DNA from: Empedobacter falsenii
GTDB lineage: Bacteria > Bacteroidota > Bacteroidia > Flavobacteriales > Weeksellaceae
DNA length: 64,000 bases
Assembly (NCBI RefSeq): GCF_013488205.1
Contig: NZ_CP040908.1
Coordinates: forward strand, 248,001-312,000
Direction: 5' to 3'
Positions 17,801-24,903 of this stretch are shown here, piece by piece. Made by a program: the position numbers and the translations under genes. Every line of letters begins with the position of its first letter. Positions within the stretch are counted from its first letter, which is position 1. The notes beneath the pieces are model-generated. The model searched no databases. It was not told where the DNA came from and saw nothing but the letters and a program-made list of their open reading frames with translations.

Positions 17801-19270
17801 GAGCAAGTAATGTTGCTTTCGCAAAAATTAGCAGGTTTCTCGAAAGGTGATGCCGACGTTTTGCGTAAAGCAATGGGGAAAAAGCAAAAAGCTGTCTTGG
17901 ATAAAATGAAACCAAAATTTGTTGCGCAAGCTTCAGAAAAAGGGCATGATCCTAAGATTTTAGAAAAAGTTTGGACAGACTGGGAAGCCTTTGCATCCTA
18001 TGCCTTCAATAAATCGCACTCGACGTGTTATGCATGGGTAGCGTATCAAACAGCTTATCTGAAAGCACATTATCCAGCAGAATATATGGCGGCTGTTCTT
18101 TCAAATAATATGAATGATATCAAGCAAGTGACCTTCTTTATGGAAGAGTGTAAGCGAATGGGATTGGCGGTTCTTGGTCCAGATATCAATGAATCGATTA
18201 CGAAGTTTAACGTAAACGAAAATTATGAAATTCGTTTTGGAATGGGTGCTGTAAAAGGAGTTGGACATGCTGCGGTAAATTCAATTATATCAGAACGAGA
18301 AGAAAATGGACCTTTCAAAGATATTTACGATTTTGTGAAACGTGTCGAATTAAGAACGGTGAACAAAAAAACAATCGAAAATTTAGTTTTGGCTGGAGGT
18401 TTTGATTCGTTCGAATTTCATCGTGGACGTTATTTCTTTATCGATAATACAACGACGAATTTGGAGAAATTAATCAAATATGGAGGAAATTATCAGGAGC
18501 AAAAAAACTCTTCTCAAACTTCTTTATTTGGTGATTTCGGAGGAGATTCTGTTGTAGAAGATGTGGTTCCGATGTTGCCAGATTGTGAGAAATGGAATAT
18601 GTTACAACGTTTGTCGAAGGAGAAAGAAGTTGTTGGAATTTATATTTCTTCGCATCCTTTGGATGATTTCAAACATGAGTTGAAAATGGCTTCAAATTGT
18701 AGTATTTCTGATATCAATGCGAATGAAGATAATTTTGTCAACAAAGAAGTTTCGATTTGTGGAATGATGTCAAATATTCAACATAGAATTGCCAAAAATG
18801 GAAACGAATTTGGTATTTTTACGTTTAGCGATTATACAGATTCGATGGATATCATGGTTTTTGGGAGCGATTATATGAAGTATAGACACTTTATGCAAGA
18901 AAATATGTTCTTGAATTTGAAATTGAATATCTCGAAAAAAGAATTCAAAGACAAAGAAGGAAATGTAACACAAGGTCGTGTGTATAAAAACATCACAAAT
19001 ATTTTGTTGTTGAATGAAATTGTGGAAAAGCAAGCCGAAAAAATGACGGTGAAGATTGAAGTTCCAGAATTTTCGGAAGAAACATTTAGCAAATTATCAG
19101 ATATTATGTTCAAATATCAAGGAGATAAATTATTAAAAATTCAATTAATTGATCCAAAAGATTATTTGAACAATTTGGATTTACCAGCAAGTAAAATCAA
19201 AATTAACATTTGTCGAGATTTGTTGAAAGAATTAGATGAATTGCAGGAAATTACATTCAAACTGAATTAA
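14870..19270 (+). CDS. dnaE: DNA polymerase III alpha subunit with fused N-terminal 3'-5' exonuclease
   Basis: This 1466-residue replicative polymerase carries its own DnaQ-type proofreading domain. Residues about 1-190 are a DEDDh exonuclease: YDTETTG supplies Asp/Glu, GQNLGFDINIM the second Asp, and HNATADVEAT the His and last Asp. A PHP domain follows from about residue 262 (HLHNHTQFSIL, then ITDHGNM). The polymerase palm has GRGSAAGSAVAYCL, PDIDIDF (from about residue 688) and KMDFLGL (Asp near 856). A C-terminal OB-fold region carries SICGMMSNIQHRIAKNG. Ordinary DnaE is about 1160 residues; the extra length is the exonuclease. I recall this fusion from other Flavobacteriia. It stands alone on the plus strand. 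Confidence 0.96.
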   Translation: MYLIYDTETTGLPKDWNAPISDSDNWPRCIQIAWQLHDEMGQIIEHQDYLVRPDGFDIPYDSERIHGISTDLATEKGVPLKEVLDKFNEALGKAKFIVGQNLGFDINIMGAEFYRLNYENNLAEKPVLDTCTEVTAELLKLPGGRGGRYKLPTLTELHQYLFGVSFGEAHNATADVEATTRCFFELIRKGIFTKNELEVEDEYFVRFNAINETNIQPVGLNHVNLKKASQEIAKIKAKEDGGDEVIDISEEVLAQFEKAKFAHLHNHTQFSILQSTISVNDLVSAAAKNKMTAVAITDHGNMMGAFHFNAEVQNHNKAAKVKNEELIADGAEPTEVILKPIIGSEFFVCENHLDKTKKDNGYQIVIFAKNKNGYHHLAKMASKAYTDGFYYVPRIDKAIIEEYKEDLIVLSGNLQGEVPNKILNLGEKQAEEALLWWKEQFGDDFYIELMRHGQEDEDRVNQTLLAFARKHNVKVVATNNTYYINQDDSNAHDILLCVRDAEKQSTPIGRGRGFRFGLPNQEYYFKSEAEMKQLFQDIPEAIINIQEIVDKIEEYTLYRDVLLPKFDIPEEFHHAEDDEDGGKRGENAYLKHLTYEGAKIRYPELTDEIKERLDFELATIEKTGYPGYFLIVQDFIAAARKMGVSVGPGRGSAAGSAVAYCLWITNLDPIQYDLLFERFLNPDRVSMPDIDIDFDDEGRSLVMDYVIDKYGANQVAQIITYGTMAAKSSIKDTARVLDLPLFDANRVAGLIPNMKLSKIFNLDEAALKGALKPEEFDAVSELKRLSNGDDLAAETIQQAKILEGSVRNTGIHACGVIITPDDITNFVPVTTAKDSDLYVTQFDNSVTESAGLLKMDFLGLKTLTLIKDTIKLVKARTGIEINPDEIPIDDEKTYELFQRGETVGVFQYESPGMQKYMKDLRPTVFADLIAMNALYRPGPIEYIPSFVRRKNGEEPIQYDLDAMEEYLSETYGITVYQEQVMLLSQKLAGFSKGDADVLRKAMGKKQKAVLDKMKPKFVAQASEKGHDPKILEKVWTDWEAFASYAFNKSHSTCYAWVAYQTAYLKAHYPAEYMAAVLSNNMNDIKQVTFFMEECKRMGLAVLGPDINESITKFNVNENYEIRFGMGAVKGVGHAAVNSIISEREENGPFKDIYDFVKRVELRTVNKKTIENLVLAGGFDSFEFHRGRYFFIDNTTTNLEKLIKYGGNYQEQKNSSQTSLFGDFGGDSVVEDVVPMLPDCEKWNMLQRLSKEKEVVGIYISSHPLDDFKHELKMASNCSISDINANEDNFVNKEVSICGMMSNIQHRIAKNGNEFGIFTFSDYTDSMDIMVFGSDYMKYRHFMQENMFLNLKLNISKKEFKDKEGNVTQGRVYKNITNILLLNEIVEKQAEKMTVKIEVPEFSEETFSKLSDIMFKYQGDKLLKIQLIDPKDYLNNLDLPASKIKINICRDLLKELDELQEITFKLN

Positions 19271-19339
19271 TTATTCGTTTCATCTATTCAATAATTGATA
19301 GATAATATGAACGAAATTTTTCAAGAATAAAATTTTATG

Positions 19340-19347
19340 TAGATTTG
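19340..19347 (+). promoter_or_regulatory. Candidate -7 box (TAGATTTG) of trxA
   Basis: TAGATTTG matches TAnnTTTG exactly. It would start transcription about 27 bases before the trxA ATG. No -33 TTG is obvious. Confidence 0.45.
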
Positions 19348-19380
19348 TAAACTTAAGATTAGATAAAAAAATATAAGATT

Positions 19381-19698
19381 ATGGCATTAGAAGTAACAGA
19401 CGCATCATTTGCATCAGATATTATAGAGTCAGGAAAACCAGCAATGGTTGATTTTTGGGCTGTTTGGTGTGGTCCTTGTAGAATGGTTGGTCCAGTTGTG
19501 GAAGAGCTTGCTACAGAATATCAAGGAAAAGCAGTTATTGGTAAAGTTGATGTAGACACAAACCAAGAAGTTGCTGCGAAATATGGAATCCGCAACATTC
19601 CTACAATTTTATTCTTCAAAGACGGAGAAGTAGTAGACAAAGTTGTAGGAGTTGTTCCAAAAGAGCAATTAGTAGAAAAATTAAACGCGATTTTATAA
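19381..19698 (+). CDS. trxA: Thioredoxin
   Basis: This 105-residue cytoplasmic disulfide reductase has the classical active site WCGPC (Cys-30 and Cys-33), preceded by VDFWAVW and followed by the cis-proline segment NIPTILFF. It lacks a signal peptide. Length and motifs are those of standard Trx1. It has its own promoter-like box and a strong terminator, so it appears monocistronic. Confidence 0.97.
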   Translation: MALEVTDASFASDIIESGKPAMVDFWAVWCGPCRMVGPVVEELATEYQGKAVIGKVDVDTNQEVAAKYGIRNIPTILFFKDGEVVDKVVGVVPKEQLVEKLNAIL

Positions 19699-19728
19699 TA
19701 AATTAAATCGCTGATTTTGAAATAAAAG

Positions 19729-19760
19729 AATCTCGGATGCAAAATTTCCGAGATTTTTTT
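19729..19760 (+). terminator. Terminator after trxA
   Basis: Stem AATCTCGGA / TCCGAGATT with an 8-base loop and a long T run, 30 bp after the trxA stop. Confidence 0.85.
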
Positions 19761-19793
19761 TGAAAAAAGTTTAGGTTTTATCAGAAAACCGCC

Positions 19794-19801
19794 TATATTT
19801 G
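19794..19801 (+). promoter_or_regulatory. Candidate -7 box (TATATTTG) of the tRNA-Asp array
   Basis: TATATTTG followed by C matches the extended consensus TAnnTTTGC. It lies 24 bp before the first tRNA-Asp; a weak TTTAGG lies 18 bp upstream of it. No comparable box precedes copies 2-4, suggesting one transcript for all four. Confidence 0.5.
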
Positions 19802-19825
19802 CAATCCGAAATCGATACAGATTTT

Positions 19826-19899
19826 GATCCGGTAGTTCAGTTGGTTAGAATACTTGCCTGTCACGCAAGTGGTCGCGGGTTCGAGTCCCGTCCGGATCG
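19826..19899 (+). tRNA. tRNA-Asp (GTC), copy 1 of 4
   Basis: This 74-base cloverleaf has acceptor stem GATCCGG / CCGGATC, discriminator G, anticodon GTC at 19860-19862 within a CTTGC/GCAAG stem, and a T arm with GGTTCGAGTCC. CCA is not encoded. Confidence 0.97.
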
Positions 19900-19942
19900 C
19901 AAAAAGTTCGTTCTTTTACACAATATATTTTTTATAATTTCT

Positions 19943-20016
19943 GATCCGGTAGTTCAGTTGGTTAGAATACTTGCCTGTCACGCAAGTGGTCGCGGGTTCG
20001 AGTCCCGTCCGGATCG
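19943..20016 (+). tRNA. tRNA-Asp (GTC), copy 2 of 4
   Basis: The sequence is identical over all 74 bases to copy 1, which ends 43 bp upstream. The spacer differs and is AT-rich. Confidence 0.97.
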
Positions 20017-20064
20017 CAATTTTTTATAAAAATTCATAAAAAATATATCAATTTATAATTTTCT

Positions 20065-20138
20065 GATCCGGTAGTTCAGTTGGTTAGAATACTTGCCTGT
20101 CACGCAAGTGGTCGCGGGTTCGAGTCCCGTCCGGATCG
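20065..20138 (+). tRNA. tRNA-Asp (GTC), copy 3 of 4
   Basis: The sequence is identical over all 74 bases to the other copies. The spacer from copy 2 is 48 bp. Confidence 0.97.
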
Positions 20139-20196
20139 CATCTATTTCTTTTTCTATTTTAGTGCGATCGAAAATTATAAATAAAAAAAACAGACT

Positions 20197-20270
20197 GATC
20201 CGGTAGTTCAGTTGGTTAGAATACTTGCCTGTCACGCAAGTGGTCGCGGGTTCGAGTCCCGTCCGGATCG
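20197..20270 (+). tRNA. tRNA-Asp (GTC), copy 4 of 4
   Basis: The sequence is identical over all 74 bases to the other copies. The spacer from copy 3 is 58 bp. The base context after the discriminator differs (CC rather than CA), marking the right-hand edge of the array. Confidence 0.97.
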
Positions 20271-20281
20271 CCAACTTTTAT

Positions 20282-20310
20282 AAGCTTCACTTATTGTGAA
20301 GCTTTTTTTT
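20282..20310 (+). terminator. Terminator after the tRNA array
   Basis: Stem AAGCTTCAC / GTGAAGCTT with a 5-base loop and a T run, 11 bp after the last tRNA. It is the only terminator in the array, supporting a single polycistronic tRNA transcript. Confidence 0.85.
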
Positions 20311-20338
20311 GCTCCAAACTTTCCTAAATTCTACTTTT

Positions 20339-20359
20339 GCATAACGCATAACGCATAAC
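20339..20359 (+). repeat. Heptanucleotide tandem repeat (GCATAAC)x3 at a start codon
   Basis: Three perfect copies of GCATAAC end one base before the ATG at 20361. The tract occupies the place where a ribosome-binding site would lie. Confidence 0.9.
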
Positions 20360-20360
20360 A

Positions 20361-20768
20361 ATGAATTATATTTATTTGGTGAACGCCTTGGTTACAGATG
20401 AAATAGGTAGAATGTTAGCTGTCCGAAAAAAGAAATCGAAATTTTTTCAGATGGTTGGAGGAAAACGAGAGCAAGATGAAGAATTATTAACAACGCTTCG
20501 ACGCGAATTTTTAGAAGAGATTAATGTTGATATTCTACAGAACGATGTTTCATTTTTAGGACAACATACTTCTATTGCCGTTAACGAAGCGAATACTGAA
20601 GTTCATGCAAATGTGTTTCATGTTAAATTAAAATCATTAGAAACGCTTAAAATCGCTTCTGAGATAGAAGAAATGGTGTGGATAACGAAAGAAAATTACA
20701 AAGAATTTCAATTGGCTCATTTATTAGAAGAATTCAGTTTACCAATTTGGTTAGAAATGGAATTTTAA
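20361..20768 (+). CDS. NUDIX hydrolase
   Basis: This 135-residue cytoplasmic protein has a complete NUDIX box (GKREQDEELLTTLRREFLEE, about residues 35-54), with Asn in place of the last Gly of the consensus. It would hydrolyse a nucleoside diphosphate derivative; the substrate cannot be told. Its leader is unusual: a 21-bp heptamer repeat ends one base before the ATG and no purine-rich ribosome site is visible. Confidence 0.88.
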   Translation: MNYIYLVNALVTDEIGRMLAVRKKKSKFFQMVGGKREQDEELLTTLRREFLEEINVDILQNDVSFLGQHTSIAVNEANTEVHANVFHVKLKSLETLKIASEIEEMVWITKENYKEFQLAHLLEEFSLPIWLEMEF

Positions 20769-20844
20769 GCAAATATTTTTGAAACACACTAATGCGATTG
20801 TATTGCATTAATTAAAAAATAATCTATCTTTATTTAAAAAATAA

Positions 20845-21327
20845 ATGATGGAGATAATTATAAAAACAATATTGGTTGGCGTTGGAGCAACAATTGTGAT
20901 GGATATTTGGGCTTTTATTTTGAAATTATTCAATATTAAATCTTTGGACTATAGATTTGTAGGCCGTTGGATTGGACATTTTGCAAATGGAAAGTTTACG
21001 CATGATAAAATATTTGATTCAAAACCAATTCAAAATGAAGTTTTTATCGGTTGGTTGGCGCATTACTTAATCGGAATTACATTTTCTATTTTATTAGTCG
21101 TGATTTTTGGGGTAGAATGGTTAAATCATCCTACAATTTTTCCTGCTTTATTTGTAGGATTATTTACAATTGTCGCACCTTTTTTTATTATGCAACCAGC
21201 ATTTGGGCTTGGAATTGCATCTTCAAAACTTCCGTCGCCAAATGTAATGCGTTTTCGCAGTTTACTCACACATCTTATTTTTGGTTTTGGCTTATATATT
21301 TCTGCATTAACTCTTTCTCTATTCTAA
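20845..21327 (+). CDS. DUF2938 family membrane protein
   Basis: This 160-residue protein has four hydrophobic helices and the family's GVGATIVMDIWAF N-terminus, a GRWIGHFANGKFTHD segment, and a conserved FFIMQPAFGLGIASSKLP motif before the last helix. Its function is unknown. Two ATGs are adjacent (20845 and 20848); either may be used. It has no close operon partner. Confidence 0.85.
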   Translation: MMEIIIKTILVGVGATIVMDIWAFILKLFNIKSLDYRFVGRWIGHFANGKFTHDKIFDSKPIQNEVFIGWLAHYLIGITFSILLVVIFGVEWLNHPTIFPALFVGLFTIVAPFFIMQPAFGLGIASSKLPSPNVMRFRSLLTHLIFGFGLYISALTLSLF

Positions 21328-21399
21328 ATATTTTTCAAAAAAGTTTGTAACGTTTTTACTTTTTTCCTACTTACTAGTAAACACTAAAATAATTAAACG

Positions 21400-21663
21400 A
21401 TGAAATCTATTTGGGAAACAACAGTTGAAAATAATGTTATCAGAATCGAGAATAATTGGTTTTCTGGCGAAAAACTTTTTGTAAATGACAAATTACAAGA
21501 TTATCAAATTAACTATTTTTCTGCACCAATTTTAACGGGGCATTTAAAAAATTCTAAAGATGAAAAGTTAAAGATCAAAGTAAATATTTTGCAAGAATTT
21601 TTCGGAGTCAATTGTATTTTATTTATCGACGATGAACAAGTTGCGTTGAAAAAAATAAAGTAA
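21400..21663 (+). CDS. Small hypothetical cytoplasmic protein
   Basis: This 87-residue protein has no signal peptide or membrane helix and looks like an all-beta fold (alternating WETTVENNVIRIENNWF and so on). I do not recognise it. It ends 5 bp before the sigma-factor start, so it is probably the first gene of the sigma/anti-sigma operon. Confidence 0.65.
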   Translation: MKSIWETTVENNVIRIENNWFSGEKLFVNDKLQDYQINYFSAPILTGHLKNSKDEKLKIKVNILQEFFGVNCILFIDDEQVALKKIK

Positions 21664-21668
21664 CGATT

Positions 21669-22172
21669 TTGGAAGCTAAACAAACTCTTTTTTTAGAATT
21701 AATCGATCAACACAAAGGGATTTTACACAAAATCGCTAAGATGTATATGGATAATTCTGAAGATCAAAATGATTTGATACAAGAGATTGTTTTGCAACTA
21801 TGGAAATCTTTTGATCGATTCGAAGGTAAATCTCAATTTTCAACTTGGATGTATCGCGTTTCGTTGAACACGGCGTTAACTTATTTTAGAAAAGAAAAGA
21901 AAAAAGCAGATCGTCATACTTTTTTAGAAAATATTGATCAAGTAGATGAGATGAATTCTGGTGAAAAAGAAACACAACTCGAATTGTTTTATAAAGCAGT
22001 TCATGAATTGAATAAAGTAGAAAAAGCATTGATTTTTCTGTTTTTGGAAGGACAGAATCACAAGGAAATTAGTATGAACTTGGGAATTTCGGAAGGAAAC
22101 GCACGTGTGAAATTGAACAGAACGAAAGAAAAAATACAAATCATCATAAAAAAATACGGTTATGAATTTTGA
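21669..22172 (+). CDS. ECF-type RNA polymerase sigma factor
   Basis: This 167-residue protein has sigma-70 region 2 (MYMDNSEDQNDLIQEIVLQLW, ending in FSTWMYRVSLNTALTYFR) and region 4 (LFLEGQNHKEISMNLGISEGNARVKLNRTKEK, seen in parts), the two-domain layout of extracytoplasmic-function sigma factors. The start is TTG at 21669; no ATG gives a full region 2, the next being at 21741. It overlaps the following membrane gene by 11 bp, which suggests translational coupling with a cognate regulator. The inducing signal is unknown. Confidence 0.88.
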   Translation: MEAKQTLFLELIDQHKGILHKIAKMYMDNSEDQNDLIQEIVLQLWKSFDRFEGKSQFSTWMYRVSLNTALTYFRKEKKKADRHTFLENIDQVDEMNSGEKETQLELFYKAVHELNKVEKALIFLFLEGQNHKEISMNLGISEGNARVKLNRTKEKIQIIIKKYGYEF

Positions 22173-22752
22173 TGAATTACAAAAACAATGGGACAATCAA
22201 TCTTCAGATGAAGTGAAAATTGATCCAAATCTTGAGCTTAATCAAGAAGCAAATACCATTATTGATAAAGTAAGAAAAACATTGAAACAAGAGTTTTATT
22301 TTCAATTATTAGGATTATTGTTTTTATATACTTTTCCTTTCTTATTTGATGCAAATACGCCAACAATTTGGTGGACATTGTTGTGTGTTTCGTTGACTTT
22401 TTTGGTGCCGTTTATTTATGTTTTCAAGTTTTATAAACGATCATATCATCTGGAATATAATTCGTTAAAGAACATCAATTGGTTTTATTTCAATTACAAA
22501 TCTGCGATTGATATTTACAGTATTTACTCGTACATGATCTGTATTTTAATGTTGATGATTATTGGTGTTTCGTATATACAACATCCAAACTCGTTGCAAT
22601 TTGAATACAAATTTCAGTTTTATCTTTATATTTTTCTCACACTATTTTTCTATGTTTTAATTTGCGTTTTATTATTAAAATGGTGGATTTCTACTTATTA
22701 TAAAAAGAATCTGGTAGAATTAGAAAATATATTACATCAATTAGAAGAGTAA
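22162..22752 (+). CDS. Membrane protein, probable anti-sigma partner
   Basis: This 196-residue protein has a polar N-terminal domain of about 45 residues (MNFDELQKQWDNQ start), then four hydrophobic helices and a short C-terminal tail (NLVELENILHQLEE). The N-terminus overlaps the sigma gene by 11 bp. That placement and layout fit a membrane anti-sigma factor, but no zinc (ZAS) motif is seen, so the role is inferred from context only. Confidence 0.7.
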   Translation: MNFDELQKQWDNQSSDEVKIDPNLELNQEANTIIDKVRKTLKQEFYFQLLGLLFLYTFPFLFDANTPTIWWTLLCVSLTFLVPFIYVFKFYKRSYHLEYNSLKNINWFYFNYKSAIDIYSIYSYMICILMLMIIGVSYIQHPNSLQFEYKFQFYLYIFLTLFFYVLICVLLLKWWISTYYKKNLVELENILHQLEE

Positions 22753-22770
22753 CCAAAAGTTACTCTTTTT
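22745..22770. terminator. Bidirectional terminator after the sigma operon
   Basis: Stem AAGAGTAAC / GTTACTCTT with a 5-base loop and T run, overlapping the stop of the membrane protein gene. It also faces the converging aspartyl-protease gene. Confidence 0.8.
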
Positions 22771-24096
22771 TTAATATGGAATATTAAGTACAAACTTAAA
22801 TTTCATTGGAACATTATTTCGGAGAATTTCTACAGAAATTTGCTGAAATTCATTTTTAATCATAAATTTTTCGATATCATCTAAACTCATTTTATTCACT
22901 TGTTTTCCGTCCAATTTTGTAAGTATATCATTTGCTTTCAAACCCACTAAATCTGCATTCGATTTTTTACGAACCGCTTCTATTTTATAAATAGGTTTCA
23001 TCACATATTGATAGTTAACTTTGTTTGTCGTGATAGAATTATATTCAGATATAGATGTATTTTGTGATACAATATTTATTTTTTCATTTTTCCATTCAAA
23101 TTGATCATGAATTATCGTTAATCCACTTCTATTGTAGTGAAAAGCATCTTTGAAATTTCGATTCGGTTTATAATAAAACAATTGATTTTTATAATCTAAA
23201 ATAATTGTAAATCTTCTCAAAATTTCATTTCCGAGAGAGCCTTTTCGATTATTTTTAAAGTTAATATATTGGATTGATTCGATATCTGGAATGGCAATTA
23301 AAGGTTGATTAAGTTTATATTTATTTAAGTTTACAGCATCTATAACCCCACGTTTACCATTAATAGAACCATTAAAACCTTTGCCCAATTCATCCGAAAA
23401 TACATGTTGTAAAGGTGCTAAATTCTCAATTTGATTCTCGAAAAGCCATAAACCATCACTATTTCCGATATCTATCAACATTTTTTGATTTGTGTAAGTT
23501 GTTTGATGCGTAAAATCAACAGTTGTGAAAGGCTTTATTTCTGGACTTATTTCTAATGGATTTGATTGAAATTTCTTTAATTTTTTAACTTCAAGAATCG
23601 ATTTATAAATGGTGATTTTTCTTTTTGCATAATCTATTTGAATTGGATAGTTTTTGAAAAATTCAGAACCTATTATTCCATGAACCTCAATTCCTAATCG
23701 AGAAAAGAGGTTGAAATTCTCGTCTTGTATCACGATAATATCCATATTATTTGAAGAATAATTTTTACCAATCTCGATTTGATTATTTGATGAAAAAAAT
23801 CCTTTGGTATCAGCATTATCTTTTCCTAGACCTTTTAAATTAATTTGGCGAAGATTGTTTTTGTTAATTGTTTTGTCATATTGGCTGAATAAAATAATTT
23901 CTTTAAGACCAGAATCTACAATGAAATTCATTTGATGACCATTAAATGTAATTGGAACAACAACTAAATTCTTGATAAATTGAAATGAGATAGTTTCTTT
24001 ATTTACATTTTCGGCCAAAGAAAGTTCCTTTTTTTGTGCATGAATTAGTAAAAAAGTAAACACAAAAATTATTGAAAGTAATAATCTAATTTTCAT
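22771..24096 (-). CDS. Retropepsin-like aspartyl protease with C-terminal PDZ domain
   Basis: This 441-residue exported protein has a signal peptide (about residues 1-20, ending IHAQ). Two pepsin-like halves follow: the first has FIVDSGLKEIILF (Asp-Ser-Gly in the catalytic position) and VHGIIGSEFFKNYPIQIDYAKR, the second has LIDIGNSDGLWLF and GSLGNEILRRFTIILDY. Residues about 360-437 form a PDZ domain with ADLVGLKANDILTKLDGK. The DSG and DIG motifs replace the common DTG, so catalysis is likely but not certain. Similar proteins are frequent in Bacteroidota; the role is unknown. Confidence 0.82.
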   Translation of the reverse strand: MKIRLLLSIIFVFTFLLIHAQKKELSLAENVNKETISFQFIKNLVVVPITFNGHQMNFIVDSGLKEIILFSQYDKTINKNNLRQINLKGLGKDNADTKGFFSSNNQIEIGKNYSSNNMDIIVIQDENFNLFSRLGIEVHGIIGSEFFKNYPIQIDYAKRKITIYKSILEVKKLKKFQSNPLEISPEIKPFTTVDFTHQTTYTNQKMLIDIGNSDGLWLFENQIENLAPLQHVFSDELGKGFNGSINGKRGVIDAVNLNKYKLNQPLIAIPDIESIQYINFKNNRKGSLGNEILRRFTIILDYKNQLFYYKPNRNFKDAFHYNRSGLTIIHDQFEWKNEKINIVSQNTSISEYNSITTNKVNYQYVMKPIYKIEAVRKKSNADLVGLKANDILTKLDGKQVNKMSLDDIEKFMIKNEFQQISVEILRNNVPMKFKFVLNIPY

Positions 24097-24256
24097 TCAA
24101 ATTTCAGTTTTTATTAAAATTATGCAAAAAAAATGATGTGATAATAAGATTATTCTTAATGTTAGAATTAAAACTTTAACATGTTATTGTGTAACCTTTG
24201 TGAATTTTGAACATCTATATTTTATAAAATTGATAAATGATTTAAAAACCAAATAG

Positions 24257-24883
24257 ATGACAAAAATTTACTTTCTTTTTTTATGTTTTATAACGTTTGC
24301 AAATGCACAAGATTATAAAAAAGATACGATAGAATTACATGAAACGATTTTGTATGATAAAAGCAAATTTCGATTGAAACGTGTTGGTTCGGATACCAAG
24401 ACGAAATCAATTTTAATCGGATTAACGGCTGATATTAATTTTAGTAAAGATTCACTTCCTAAGTTTACCAAAGAATTTGCAATTCCAATAAATGCGCCTA
24501 AAAAAGAATTCACTTTTCAACGTATTAATTTCAATTTTAGTAATAGTTTGAAATTAGATTCTATTCTTTTGAAAGTTGATTTAACGGCAATGAATAATGG
24601 GAAACCAGCTCAATCAATTTTAGAAAAACCTTTTGAAGTTGTTGTAAAAAAAGAATATCAACAGAATGATGTCTTTTCGATGGATTTACGTGATTTGAAT
24701 ATTAAATATCAAGATGATTTTTTCATTAAAGTAGAATTATTAACAGAAGTTGAAAAGCCAATTTATTTTAGTGGAGCTTTGCTGGCTAAATGTTTATATA
24801 AAACGACTGATTCTGATGTGTGGATGAAAACACCATTAGGAATTACGCCTGCAATCAATGCTGATTTATTGATAAAAAGATAA
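24257..24883 (+). CDS. Hypothetical exported protein
   Basis: This 208-residue protein has a signal peptide (about residues 1-17, ending ANAQ) and a mostly beta-stranded body. I do not recognise a family. Residues 84-150 read like one jelly-roll or Ig-like fold (NFSNSLKLDSILLKVDLTAM onwards). It is monocistronic, flanked by genes on the other strand; a weak hairpin (24884-24903) follows. Confidence 0.6.
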   Translation: MTKIYFLFLCFITFANAQDYKKDTIELHETILYDKSKFRLKRVGSDTKTKSILIGLTADINFSKDSLPKFTKEFAIPINAPKKEFTFQRINFNFSNSLKLDSILLKVDLTAMNNGKPAQSILEKPFEVVVKKEYQQNDVFSMDLRDLNIKYQDDFFIKVELLTEVEKPIYFSGALLAKCLYKTTDSDVWMKTPLGITPAINADLLIKR

Positions 24884-24903
24884 AAGAGCTTTTCAGCTTT
24901 TTA

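Noticed and set aside
19799-20274. Open frames of 73-76 codons with repeated VRILACHASGRGFESRP-type or reverse-strand IRTGLEPATTCVTGKYSN-type sequence
   Set aside because: These are translations of tRNA-Asp genes, a well-known source of false proteins.
19700-20360. Integration of a mobile element at the tRNA-Asp array
   Set aside because: No integrase, att-type duplication beyond the tRNA copies, or foreign genes are seen; the duplicated units are complete tRNAs.
21051-21350. 99-codon open frame overlapping the DUF2938 gene
   Set aside because: It is a shadow in another frame of the well-supported DUF2938 gene and rich in Cys and Phe as such shadows are.
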